Source of the DNA: Lachnospiraceae bacterium
GTDB taxonomy: Bacteria; Bacillota; Clostridia; Lachnospirales; Lachnospiraceae
DNA: 19,660 bases
Direction: 5' to 3'
Assembly: GCA_022790905.1 (NCBI GenBank)
Contig: JAAVYC010000179.1
Span: forward strand, 1 to 19,660
Below are positions 7,071-14,116 of the stretch, in pieces. Position 1 is the first letter of the stretch. Each line of letters begins with the position of its first letter. Below the pieces are notes generated by a model. It had not been told where the DNA came from, made no database searches, and worked only from the letters and a program-made list of their open reading frames with translations. The translations under genes and the position numbers were made by a program.

Positions 7071-8633
7071 ATGGAATTAAAGAAGAAATACATACATATG
7101 AGTCATGAAAAAGGACGGGCGATGAGTCAAATTACCCTCGATGATGACTATAATGTCCCAGAAAGCAAATCGGATATCATGCGGATTATAACGGTAAAAG
7201 GAGAGATTCATTTAGAAGAGACGAAAGCTGAGAGTGATAGAGTACAGCTGAAAGGGAATCTGGGGTTTCAAGTGCTTTATCGGAGTGATAGAGAGGGAAA
7301 TGGAATGTCGTATTTAGAAGGAAGTATTCCATTTTCGGAGACACTGAATCTGGATGGAGCAGAGGAATTCGATCCTGTTAAAGTAAAATGGGAGATTGAA
7401 GATCTCAATATAGGCATTATCAATTCTAGAAAACTGAGTATCCGTTCTCTGGTAGTATTTACAGCAACGATCGATGAGATCAAAGATGAAGAGATCAGCT
7501 GTGCCATGGAACAGGAAGAAGACTATGAGGTTCGCAAAGAAAATGTGGATGCATTGCAGCTTGTAGCGGCAAAAAAGGATACTTGTCGACTAAAAAATGA
7601 GGTTATTCTTCCGTCAAACAAGCCGAATATTCAGGAATTGCTTTGGAAAAATGTACAATTGCGCGGTCTGGATACCAGAATTATGGAGGACACAATTCAG
7701 TTTACAGGAGAACTTTTACTCTATATTCTCTATAAAGGAAATGAGGAAGAAGAACGCCTCCAGTGGTTTGAGACAACAGTTCCGTTACAAGGAGAAGTGG
7801 ATTGTAGTGGCTGTCGGGAAAATCTAGTCTCCTATGTGGGAGTAGATGATGTCTCATTTGAGGTAGAGGTCCGACCAGATTACGATGGAGAAGAGCGTAT
7901 GCTAACCGTAGATGCGGTGGCGGAACTGGATATCAAGCTCTGGGAGGAAGAGAGTTTTGAGATGCTCTGTGATGTCTATTCGCTGAAAGAAGAAATTGAG
8001 CCTGCTTTTGAGAATATTGTGTTCGAAAGGCTTTTGATGAAAAACAATGCGAAATGCCGTGCTTCTGAGCGCCTTCAGTTAGAAGAAAATCAGGAAAATA
8101 TTTTACAGGTTTGCTGTGCAGAGGGTAGTGTGCAGATTGACACGCATGAGATTTCGGGAAACGGGGTCTATGTCGAGGGAACGGTTGCAGTAGAGCTGCT
8201 CTATATCACAACCGATGATGAGATGCCGATTGGTTCTTTAAAAGGATTCTTACCATTTCATCAGACGATTGAAGTGCCGGGAATGGAAGAAGATGGCCGG
8301 TATGAATTAGAAAGTGGATTGGACCAACTCACCACAATCTTGATTGATAATACACAGGTAGAGATCAAAGCAGTGATCAATTTGAATCTGATCGCATTTT
8401 CTACAAAAAAGAGGAAAAAATTGCAGGAAGTGATAGAAAAAGAAACAGATTATGAGAATCTGCAAAAAATTCCAGGACTGGTCGGATATATTGTCAAAGA
8501 GGGAGATGAGATCTGGAACATTGCAAAAGAAAATCATACAACTGTACAAGAGATCATGGCGACAAACGAACTCACCAGCGATCAGGTGAAAAAGGGAGAT
8601 AAATTGTTGATTGTAAAATCGATGGGAGCATAA
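7071..8633 (+). CDS. sipL: SipL-like spore coat morphogenesis protein: three SPOCS (DUF3794) repeats plus C-terminal LysM
   Basis: The 520-residue protein contains three visible SPOCS/DUF3794 repeats at about residues 30-140, 175-285 and 320-445. Each has a strand of the type G-x-L/V...LY followed by a PF/PL-containing strand: GNLGFQVLY with SIPFSETLNL, GELLLYILY with TVPLQGEVDC, and GTVAVELLY with FLPFHQTIEV. A LysM domain closes the protein (472-515: GYIVKEGDEIWNIAKENHTT and KKGDKLLIVKS). This architecture and length match C. difficile SipL, which binds the SpoIVA basement layer through its LysM domain and is needed for coat encasement. There is no signal peptide, consistent with a mother-cell cytoplasmic protein. 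AAAGGAG (7057-7063) lies 7 bp before the ATG but is inside the upstream hairpin. Expression in the mother cell under sigma-E is inferred. Confidence 0.82.
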   Translation: MELKKKYIHMSHEKGRAMSQITLDDDYNVPESKSDIMRIITVKGEIHLEETKAESDRVQLKGNLGFQVLYRSDREGNGMSYLEGSIPFSETLNLDGAEEFDPVKVKWEIEDLNIGIINSRKLSIRSLVVFTATIDEIKDEEISCAMEQEEDYEVRKENVDALQLVAAKKDTCRLKNEVILPSNKPNIQELLWKNVQLRGLDTRIMEDTIQFTGELLLYILYKGNEEEERLQWFETTVPLQGEVDCSGCRENLVSYVGVDDVSFEVEVRPDYDGEERMLTVDAVAELDIKLWEEESFEMLCDVYSLKEEIEPAFENIVFERLLMKNNAKCRASERLQLEENQENILQVCCAEGSVQIDTHEISGNGVYVEGTVAVELLYITTDDEMPIGSLKGFLPFHQTIEVPGMEEDGRYELESGLDQLTTILIDNTQVEIKAVINLNLIAFSTKKRKKLQEVIEKETDYENLQKIPGLVGYIVKEGDEIWNIAKENHTTVQEIMATNELTSDQVKKGDKLLIVKSMGA

Positions 8634-8664
8634 TGTTAAAAAGTTGTGAATAAATCTGAATCGG

Positions 8665-8693
8665 TTGAAAATCAATTTTTAGAATGATATACT
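8665..8693 (+). promoter_or_regulatory. sigma-A promoter of the NlpC/P60 hydrolase gene (extended -10)
   Basis: TTGAAA at 8665-8670, 17-bp spacer, TATACT at 8688-8693 with TGA directly before it. Predicted start of transcription is about 8700, which puts the first transcribed bases at the left arm of the 8699-8733 hairpin. Confidence 0.8.
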
Positions 8694-8698
8694 GAGAC

Positions 8699-8733
8699 TA
8701 GCTCAACGGTGTTGATAAAGACCTGTTGAGCTA
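8699..8733 (+). other. 5'-terminal stem-loop in the leader of the NlpC/P60 hydrolase mRNA
   Basis: TAGCTCAACGGT (8699-8710) pairs with ACC, a bulged T, then GTTGAGCTA (8721-8733), leaving a 10-nt loop. The stem is 12 bp with one bulge. No T-tract follows, so it is not an intrinsic terminator. Being at the predicted 5' end of a ~78-nt leader, it could protect the mRNA or be a regulatory target. Confidence 0.6.
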
Positions 8734-8777
8734 TGAACACGATAAGGAATACAGGAAGCGGATAAGGGAGAATACGG

Positions 8778-10016
8778 ATGAAAAAATGGCATAGAGGAAT
8801 ACGAGGAGTATTCGTAGCGGCACTTGTGGCGACGCTTACAGTTGGAAGTTCGGACATTGTCCATGCGACTTCATCTGCAAAAAATAAAAAGTCGGAAGCG
8901 GAAAAGAATCTAAATAATGTAAATAATAAGATTGACAATCTGGAAAATCAAAAAGAGAAACTTCAAGGGGAGATTGATTCTACGAATGAAGAGTTGGTCA
9001 ATCTCTTAGTTGACGTTGGCATCTTAGAAGATGAGATTGATCAAAATCAAAAGAGATTAGATCAAGTGACGAAAGACTTAAAAAAGGCTCAGAAGAATGA
9101 GAAAAAGCAGTATAAAATGATGAAAAAACGTATCAAATTCATGTATGAGAATGGAGATACGGCATTGCTTTCTTCTGTCTTAGAGTCGCAGAGCATGGCA
9201 GATTTATTAAATCGAGTGGAATATGTGAATGAAGTATATGGACATGACAGAGATCTGCTGGACGATTATGAGAAGACTAGAAAGCAGGTTGAAGATTTAA
9301 AGGCGCAGGCAGAGGACGAGAAAAAAGAATTGGCGACTGCAAAGGAGACGTTAGATCAGCAGAAGAAACAGTTAGAGTCGACCATGGCGACACTCAAAAA
9401 GAAACAGTCAAATGCGGATTCACAGATTGCCAATGCAAAAAGCCTTGCCAGTGAATATAAAAAGACGATTTCAGAGCAGAATCGTATTATTCAGGAGGCA
9501 GAGGCGAATGCACAGCGCGCCGCTGCCAACAGAGCGAGTGCGGGAAATGGTTCCGGCGGAAGTTCAGGAGGCAGTTCCGGTGGGAATTCCAGCGGCAATT
9601 CGGGAGGAAGTTCCTCAGGGGGCGGCGGCAGTGCACCAACCGGAAATCTGAATCCTCCGAAAACAACTGGTATCAGTGGTTCAGATGTGGTAAGTTACGC
9701 TATGCAGTTTGTGGGAAAACCTTATGTATGGGGTGGAAAGGATCCGAATACTGGTGCGGATTGTAGTGGTTTCACCAGTTATGTCTACGCGCATTTTGGA
9801 GTCAATATCCCGAGTTATTCAGGGGCGCAGAGGAGTTGTGGTCAGGAGGTCAGCTATTCCAATGCACAGCCTGGGGATTTGATTTGCTATGCTGGTCATG
9901 TAGCAATTTACATGGGAAATGGACAAATTGTTCACGCAAAAGGCACAGCATATGGAATCGTGGCACATGATAATGCGACTTATAAGACGATTATTTCGGT
10001 GAGACGATTATTGTAG
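8778..10016 (+). CDS. Secreted coiled-coil NlpC/P60 (C40) peptidoglycan endopeptidase
   Basis: The 412-residue secreted cell-wall hydrolase resembles the CwlO/PcsB layout. Regions: a signal peptide (res. 1-30, probable cleavage after VHA); a long Lys/Glu/Gln-rich coiled coil (~34-245) in two helical stretches around FMYENGDTALLSSVLES (121-137), as in PcsB-type proteins; a Gly/Ser linker (~255-285); and an NlpC/P60 domain (~300-412). Catalytic residues are visible: Cys329 in GADCSGF, His374 in AGHVAIY and His386 in QIVHA. C40 enzymes cleave the D-Glu-diamino acid bond in stem peptides. In CwlO/PcsB the coiled coil keeps the enzyme under control of FtsEX; the same control here is inference, and no ftsEX is in the window. 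AAGGGAG lies 7 bp before the ATG. The gene has its own promoter, 5' hairpin and downstream hairpin. Confidence 0.92.
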   Translation: MKKWHRGIRGVFVAALVATLTVGSSDIVHATSSAKNKKSEAEKNLNNVNNKIDNLENQKEKLQGEIDSTNEELVNLLVDVGILEDEIDQNQKRLDQVTKDLKKAQKNEKKQYKMMKKRIKFMYENGDTALLSSVLESQSMADLLNRVEYVNEVYGHDRDLLDDYEKTRKQVEDLKAQAEDEKKELATAKETLDQQKKQLESTMATLKKKQSNADSQIANAKSLASEYKKTISEQNRIIQEAEANAQRAAANRASAGNGSGGSSGGSSGGNSSGNSGGSSSGGGGSAPTGNLNPPKTTGISGSDVVSYAMQFVGKPYVWGGKDPNTGADCSGFTSYVYAHFGVNIPSYSGAQRSCGQEVSYSNAQPGDLICYAGHVAIYMGNGQIVHAKGTAYGIVAHDNATYKTIISVRRLL

Positions 10017-10051
10017 AGAGATCAATACATAGAAGGAAAAATGGGACAAGA

Positions 10052-10084
10052 AATGGGGAATGTCAGTTCATGGCATTCCCCATT
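10052..10084 (+). terminator. Perfect hairpin without T-tract after the NlpC/P60 gene
   Basis: AATGGGGAATG (10052-10062) pairs perfectly with CATTCCCCATT (10074-10084); three further loop pairs (TCA with TGG) leave a 5-nt loop. The stem is strong, but neither strand has a good T-tract next to it. It lies 35 bp after the stop and before the next promoter, so it could be a 3'-end stabiliser or a weak terminator. Confidence 0.45.
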
Positions 10085-10110
10085 CCAGTCGTCTGCAAAA
10101 GAATCACGCC

Positions 10111-10139
10111 TTGTAAGTAAAAATTTAGAGTGATATAAT
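10111..10139 (+). promoter_or_regulatory. sigma-A promoter of the yqeY-like gene string (extended -10)
   Basis: TTGTAA at 10111-10116, 17-bp spacer, TGA plus a perfect TATAAT at 10134-10139. Predicted start is near 10146, about 29 nt before the ATG at 10175. It is the only clear promoter before the seven co-directional genes that follow. Confidence 0.8.
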
Positions 10140-10174
10140 AAAAATCAGAAAGAAAAAGTAGGGAGGAAAGAAGC

Positions 10175-10612
10175 ATGCAAATGGAACAGTTACAAAAAGA
10201 TATGATTGCAGCAATGAAGGCCAAAGATAAACCGAGAAAAGAGGCGATATCTTCGTTGGTTTCCGCTGTAAAAAAAGTGGCAATTGATGAGGGATGTCGG
10301 GATGATATAAAAGAAGAACTCGTGGATCGTGTGATTTTAAAAGAGTTAAAGACAGCAAAGGAACAGGTAGATACTTGCCCGCAGGAAAGAGAAGATTTAA
10401 GGGCGGAATATGAATTTCGCTATAAAGTGATTGAAGAATATGCACCGTCATTGATGGGAGAAGAAGAGATTCGCGCATTTGTCATGGAAAAATTTGGAGA
10501 TATTGTGGAATCTAAAAATAAAGGCATGATTATGAAAAATGTGATGCCCGAGCTAAAAGGCAAAGCGGATGGAAAACTGATCAATCAGGTTGTAGCGAAA
10601 CTTTGTCAATAA
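10175..10612 (+). CDS. GatB/YqeY domain-containing protein
   Basis: A 145-residue all-helical, Lys/Glu-rich cytoplasmic protein matching the stand-alone YqeY family. Seen: the N-terminal MEQLQKDMIAAMKAKDKPRK, ISSLVSAVKKVAID, the central QEREDLRAEYEFRYKVIEEYAP, and the C-terminal KNKGMIMKNVMPELKGKADG (about res. 110-130), where family members carry an M-G-x-VM-x-x-L-x-G-x-A-D-G stretch. YqeY resembles the tRNA-binding tail domain of GatB, but its own job is not established. GGAGG (10162-10166) lies 8 bp before ATG 10175; ATG 10181 is an alternative. It is the first gene after the 10111-10139 promoter and is followed 12 bp later by the SurA-N-like gene. Confidence 0.88.
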   Translation: MQMEQLQKDMIAAMKAKDKPRKEAISSLVSAVKKVAIDEGCRDDIKEELVDRVILKELKTAKEQVDTCPQEREDLRAEYEFRYKVIEEYAPSLMGEEEIRAFVMEKFGDIVESKNKGMIMKNVMPELKGKADGKLINQVVAKLCQ

Positions 10613-10624
10613 GAGGACAAAAGG

Positions 10625-11287
10625 ATGAAAAAGCAGATTTTTGTAATATTGGGACTTTTCATTGTTTCAGCAGTTTTGATCTTTGTTGCAGCGTCTTATG
10701 GGGAAAAAAGTCAATTTGAATATTTAGAACATTTGAAAGATACGCTGTTTACCTTAGATGAAAAAGAGTATTCTTTGGGGGAAATATCCTATTATATCGT
10801 CCGAGAGGAATATCGAATTGAAGAGCAGGCGAAAATCTATGATGCTCATGATACGAATAAATATTGGGCGATCCATACCAATGGTGAGTTTGTTCGACTG
10901 AATGGAAAAAATAGCGCGTTAGATGCAGCAGTTCACGATATGCTGCTGTATTCGGAGGCGGAAAAAAAAGGAATTAAATTAGACAAAGAAGAAGAACAAT
11001 ATGCAAAAAATTCTGCATCGGATCTCTGTTATGATTTGAGTGAGGAACAAAAAGAAAGAGCGGGGCTAACAGATGAAATTATTTATGATTTGACAAAACG
11101 TGCCGCTTTAGCTGAGAAATACCAGGGAATTTTGGCGAAAAAAAATAAGCGCAATTTTGGTGCTTACGATTATAATGGAACTGCATATGAGAAAATGTTA
11201 GAAAAACATGAGCTTTTTATAGAAGAAAAACTCTGGGAGAACATTCCGTTTGGGAATGTGGCATTCAATCATAGATTTGAGGAATGA
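10625..11287 (+). CDS. Membrane-anchored or exported protein resembling a SurA/PrsA N-terminal chaperone domain, no PPIase domain
   Basis: A 220-residue protein with an N-terminal hydrophobic segment (res. 4-24, a signal anchor or signal peptide) and a mostly helical extracytoplasmic part. The stretch KEYSLGEISYYIVREEYR, then a variable region with KYWAIHTNGEF, and LDAAVHDMLLYSEAEKKGIKLDKEEEQYA (given here in outline, res. ~97-127) resembles the N-terminal chaperone core of SurA/PrsA-type foldases: a strand that leads into helices and a "key-age-GI-x-L-x-x-E" helix. The parvulin PPIase domain is absent. The family match is by pattern only and the function is unknown. It sits in a tight string between yqeY-like and map (12-bp gaps), with SD AGAGGA ahead of the ATG. 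Confidence 0.65.
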   Translation: MKKQIFVILGLFIVSAVLIFVAASYGEKSQFEYLEHLKDTLFTLDEKEYSLGEISYYIVREEYRIEEQAKIYDAHDTNKYWAIHTNGEFVRLNGKNSALDAAVHDMLLYSEAEKKGIKLDKEEEQYAKNSASDLCYDLSEEQKERAGLTDEIIYDLTKRAALAEKYQGILAKKNKRNFGAYDYNGTAYEKMLEKHELFIEEKLWENIPFGNVAFNHRFEE

Positions 11288-11299
11288 AAGGATGAAAAA

Positions 11300-12169
11300 T
11301 TGAAAATTGGAAGAAATGAGCCCTGCTGGTGTGGTAGTGGAAAAAAATATAAGATGTGCCATCAAAAGTTTGATGAAAAAATAGAACAATTGAAAAGCAG
11401 GGGATATAAAGTTCCTCCGCGTAATATTATTAAAACGGAGGAACAGATAGAAGGGATGAAAAAAAGTGCGGCGATCAATATCGCCGTATTGGATCACGTT
11501 ACAGATTGTATTAAAGAAGGGATGACAACCGAAGAAATCGATCAAATTGTTTATGAGAAAACGACTGCGATGGGCGGCATACCGGCAACACTCAACTATC
11601 AGGGATTTCCAAAGAGTGTTTGTACGTCTATCAATGAACAGGTTTGCCATGGAATTCCCTCGGAAGCGGATATATTAAAAGAAGGGGATATCGTCAATGT
11701 AGATTGTTCCACCATTTTAAACGGCTATTTTTCGGATTCATCTAGAATGTTTTGTATTGGAGAAATTTCAGAAGAGAAGAGACGGCTTGTAAATATCACA
11801 AGGGAGTGTGTTAAAAAGGGATTAGAACAGGTAAAACCTTGGGGATTTTTGGGAGATATGGGTCAGGCGGTACATGATTACGCCTATGCAAATGGTTATA
11901 CGGTAGTTCGTGAAATTGGGGGACATGGGATTGGATTAGAATTTCATGAGGAACCTTGGGTAGGATATAATTCTGAAGCTGGAACAGAGATGGTGATGGC
12001 GCCTGGTATGACATTTACAATTGAGCCGATGGTCAATATGGGAAAAGCGGAGATCTATGTCGATGATAAAAATGATTGGACCGTGTATACACAGGATGGG
12101 AAACCGAGTGCCCAGTGGGAGGTTATGGTACTGGTGACAGAAGATGGATATGAAATTTTATCCTATTGA
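11300..12169 (+). CDS. map: Type I methionine aminopeptidase with N-terminal SEC-C zinc motif
   Basis: The 289-residue enzyme removes initiator Met from nascent proteins. An N-terminal SEC-C motif (res. 7-21: CWCGSGKKYKMCH, ligands Cys9, Cys11, Cys20 and His21) likely binds zinc and may aid ribosome association. The catalytic pita-bread domain (~45-289) has His117 (VCHGIP), metal ligands Asp135, Asp146 (SDSSRMF), His209 (GGHGIG), Glu242 (TIEPMV) and Glu274 (QWEVMVLVTEDG), plus His216 in FHEEP. The start is a TTG at 11300, needed to include the SEC-C motif; AAAGGA (11287-11292) lies 7 bp upstream. The ATG at 11292 is out of frame and stops after three codons. QWEV replaces the more usual Q-F-E-H, leaving the ligand intact. 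Confidence 0.92.
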   Translation: MKIGRNEPCWCGSGKKYKMCHQKFDEKIEQLKSRGYKVPPRNIIKTEEQIEGMKKSAAINIAVLDHVTDCIKEGMTTEEIDQIVYEKTTAMGGIPATLNYQGFPKSVCTSINEQVCHGIPSEADILKEGDIVNVDCSTILNGYFSDSSRMFCIGEISEEKRRLVNITRECVKKGLEQVKPWGFLGDMGQAVHDYAYANGYTVVREIGGHGIGLEFHEEPWVGYNSEAGTEMVMAPGMTFTIEPMVNMGKAEIYVDDKNDWTVYTQDGKPSAQWEVMVLVTEDGYEILSY

Positions 12170-12210
12170 CAGATTGCTTTAAAAGATTGAATTTACATAA
12201 CGAAAAGCAG

Positions 12211-12540
12211 ATGGAAGAGAAGAACACCTTTGAAAAAATTTATGAGGTAGTAAAAAAGATTCCGCGGGGGAAAGTGGCAACTTATGGGCAGGTTGCAGCA
12301 TTGGCGGGGAATAAGCGCTGGGCACGTGTGGTCGGATATGCGCTTCACGTAAATCCAAGTGAAAAGGAGATTCCCTGCTACCGCGTTGTCACAAAAGATG
12401 GAGCAGTCTCGAAAGCTTTTGTATTTGGCGGAAAAAACCGACAGATAGAATTACTAAAAGCCGATGGGATTGAATTTAAAGATGACCATGTCATCATGGA
12501 AAAATATCAGTGGGAGACGCCTTTTGCGGATTTTGGATAA
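12211..12540 (+). CDS. Small MGMT-family protein (O6-alkylguanine-DNA alkyltransferase-like)
   Basis: A 109-residue protein that is essentially only the C-terminal DNA-binding/active-site domain of MGMT. Seen: KIPRGKVATYGQVAALAG (res. 17-34, the helix-turn-helix), WARVVGYAL with the Arg finger (Arg39), and PCYRVV (55-60), where the reactive Cys is present but the usual His of PCHRV is Tyr. True alkyltransferase-like proteins replace the Cys by Trp, so this is neither a classical enzyme nor a classical ATL. It may repair or flag alkylguanine; activity is uncertain. ATG 12211 has only a weak upstream AAAAG; in-frame TTGs at 12166 (overlapping the map stop) and 12187 lack an SD. It continues the map-led string. 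Confidence 0.8.
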   Translation: MEEKNTFEKIYEVVKKIPRGKVATYGQVAALAGNKRWARVVGYALHVNPSEKEIPCYRVVTKDGAVSKAFVFGGKNRQIELLKADGIEFKDDHVIMEKYQWETPFADFG

Positions 12541-12579
12541 AATAGAGAAGAGAGATATGCTGACAAGAGGAGTACAGAG

Positions 12580-13353
12580 ATGAAAAGAGGAAGGGGACTG
12601 GCAGCAATTGTCCTGATCCTTGCGCTTGCAGGGGTACTTTATGCCTGCCAGCGAATCAAGGGAACAGAAGAGCAAAAAGAGACAGAAACTGCGATAGAAG
12701 ATTCCAACATAGAATTAGAAAAAGAGTTGGGAAAAGAGGAGGAAGAGCCGAAACCGGAAGATGTAATTTTTTCCTATTTACAGGGAATAAAGTCATATGA
12801 AAAAGGAAAAGAGTGGTCTGGACCGTGGTGTTATGAGGAGGCTGGCGGACAACAGTTCAGTCAATTTGGCTGTGGACTGTGCAGTATGGCGAATATATAC
12901 AGCAGTCTGAGTGGAAAAGAATGTACACCGTTGGAAATGTATGAGCACGCGCAGGAGGTATCTGTCTATAATCCCAAAAGGGGAGTAGGTGCCATTGGAT
13001 GGGATGCGATACGGGTTACGTTACAAAAGACTGGATTTGAATGTGAGTTGGGAAGAAAGCCTTTGAGCTATGAGGAATTTCAAAAACTTGCGAGAGAAAA
13101 TCAGTGCTTGTTAGTATTAGTGAGCAGTGATAATGACGATACCTATTGGCAGGATACGCCAGGACATTATGTGACACTGTGGTTATATCAATCGGATCGT
13201 GATAAAGTCTTTTTGGCGGATTCTAGCAGATCTTCGAGAAATCGAAAATGGATCCCGCTGCGTTATGTTTATGATGCATTAAAGACTTCAAGTCCGCAGC
13301 AATATCTGGCGGTGTCATATTATGACGTCTCAAAAGATGGATGGGTAAGGTAA
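12580..13353 (+). CDS. Exported C39-like (papain-like) cysteine peptidase, probable lipoprotein
   Basis: A 257-residue exported protein. It starts with a basic and hydrophobic segment ending in VLYACQ, where Cys23 may be lipidated. An acidic, Glu-rich spacer (~28-62) follows, then a C39_2-like peptidase domain (~78-250). Likely catalytic residues are Gln95 and Cys98 in SQFGCGLCSMA, His196 in PGHYVTLW and Asp214 in LADSSR. Such secreted C39-like proteins in Firmicutes are thought to act on cell-wall or surface proteins; the substrate is unknown, and there is no ABC exporter domain as in bacteriocin peptidases. SD AGAGGAG (12566-12572) lies 7 bp before the ATG. It sits in the same co-directional string as map and the MGMT-like gene. 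Confidence 0.75.
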   Translation: MKRGRGLAAIVLILALAGVLYACQRIKGTEEQKETETAIEDSNIELEKELGKEEEEPKPEDVIFSYLQGIKSYEKGKEWSGPWCYEEAGGQQFSQFGCGLCSMANIYSSLSGKECTPLEMYEHAQEVSVYNPKRGVGAIGWDAIRVTLQKTGFECELGRKPLSYEEFQKLARENQCLLVLVSSDNDDTYWQDTPGHYVTLWLYQSDRDKVFLADSSRSSRNRKWIPLRYVYDALKTSSPQQYLAVSYYDVSKDGWVR

Positions 13354-13414
13354 ACGGCAGTACAAGAGGTGTAAATATTTGAAAGGAAAGTGGATGGAAC
13401 CGGGATAAAAGAAA

Positions 13415-14116
13415 ATGGAAGAGAGGTATGAAATTCATATGGGAAGAGAAGGAATCAGAAGGTACTTTATTAGGATTTCACCGTTCATGCTCTGCATTAT
13501 TTTTTTTATCATTTTGATCGTTACAGTGAGAAGAAATATAATATTGAATCACAAATTGGACGAGATAGAAAATAAAAAAATTGAGATCGATACTGTAAAA
13601 GAAGAGATGAAACAAATTTCTAAATATTGTTCCTATGAATTTTACTATACCTCTATTATGCATTTTTCAGATAAAAACCAATTTATGGGTATTGATATTC
13701 CACTGACGCAAAATAGTTTTATTGCCACAATCGACGGAAAAATGAATATTGGGATCGATGGGGAGAAAGTGGAATTTTCTGCGAAAAAGAGTGCAGATAG
13801 AAAGGTAACAGTTGTCAATATCGTGGTTCCCCATTCAGAAATTTTAGATAATTATACCATTTCAGAGACATTGAAAATTTATGATCAAAAAAATAATATT
13901 TTTAATCCATTAAAACCGGAAGAATTTAATTCGCTGCGCGAAGCTGCCGAAAAGCAGAAAGAAAAGGAAGTATTAAACGGCGATATTTTGAAAAAATCAG
14001 ACGAATCTATGCGGTATCTTTTGAGATCGCATTTTCGAGCGACGTATGGAAAACAAGTCAAAATTAATTATCAATATAGGGAAGAAGAGAAAGAATATGA
14101 TAAACGTAAGCAATGA
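13415..14116 (+). CDS. DUF4230 domain-containing membrane protein
   Basis: A 233-residue protein with one N-terminal transmembrane segment (res. ~23-38), a short coiled stretch (to ~66), and a DUF4230-like region: CSYEFYYTSIMHFSDK, a conserved G-K-M-N-I-G-I-D-G (res. ~108-116), VVNIVVPHSEILDNYTI, and a helical tail with FNSLREAAEKQKEKEVLNGD. The function of DUF4230 is not known. ATG 13415 has a weak SD; ATG 13439 (Met9) is 12 bp after AGAGAGG and could be the true start. An ATG at 13394 in the same frame stops after four codons. The final 20 bp overlap the chosen start of the YhfZ-type regulator, implying coupled translation or an internal promoter I could not identify. Confidence 0.7.
   Translation: MEERYEIHMGREGIRRYFIRISPFMLCIIFFIILIVTVRRNIILNHKLDEIENKKIEIDTVKEEMKQISKYCSYEFYYTSIMHFSDKNQFMGIDIPLTQNSFIATIDGKMNIGIDGEKVEFSAKKSADRKVTVVNIVVPHSEILDNYTISETLKIYDQKNNIFNPLKPEEFNSLREAAEKQKEKEVLNGDILKKSDESMRYLLRSHFRATYGKQVKINYQYREEEKEYDKRKQ

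Noticed and set aside
8733..8765. 10-codon ORF (MNTIRNTGSG) in the NlpC/P60 leader
   Set aside because: Its ATG abuts the hairpin and has no SD.
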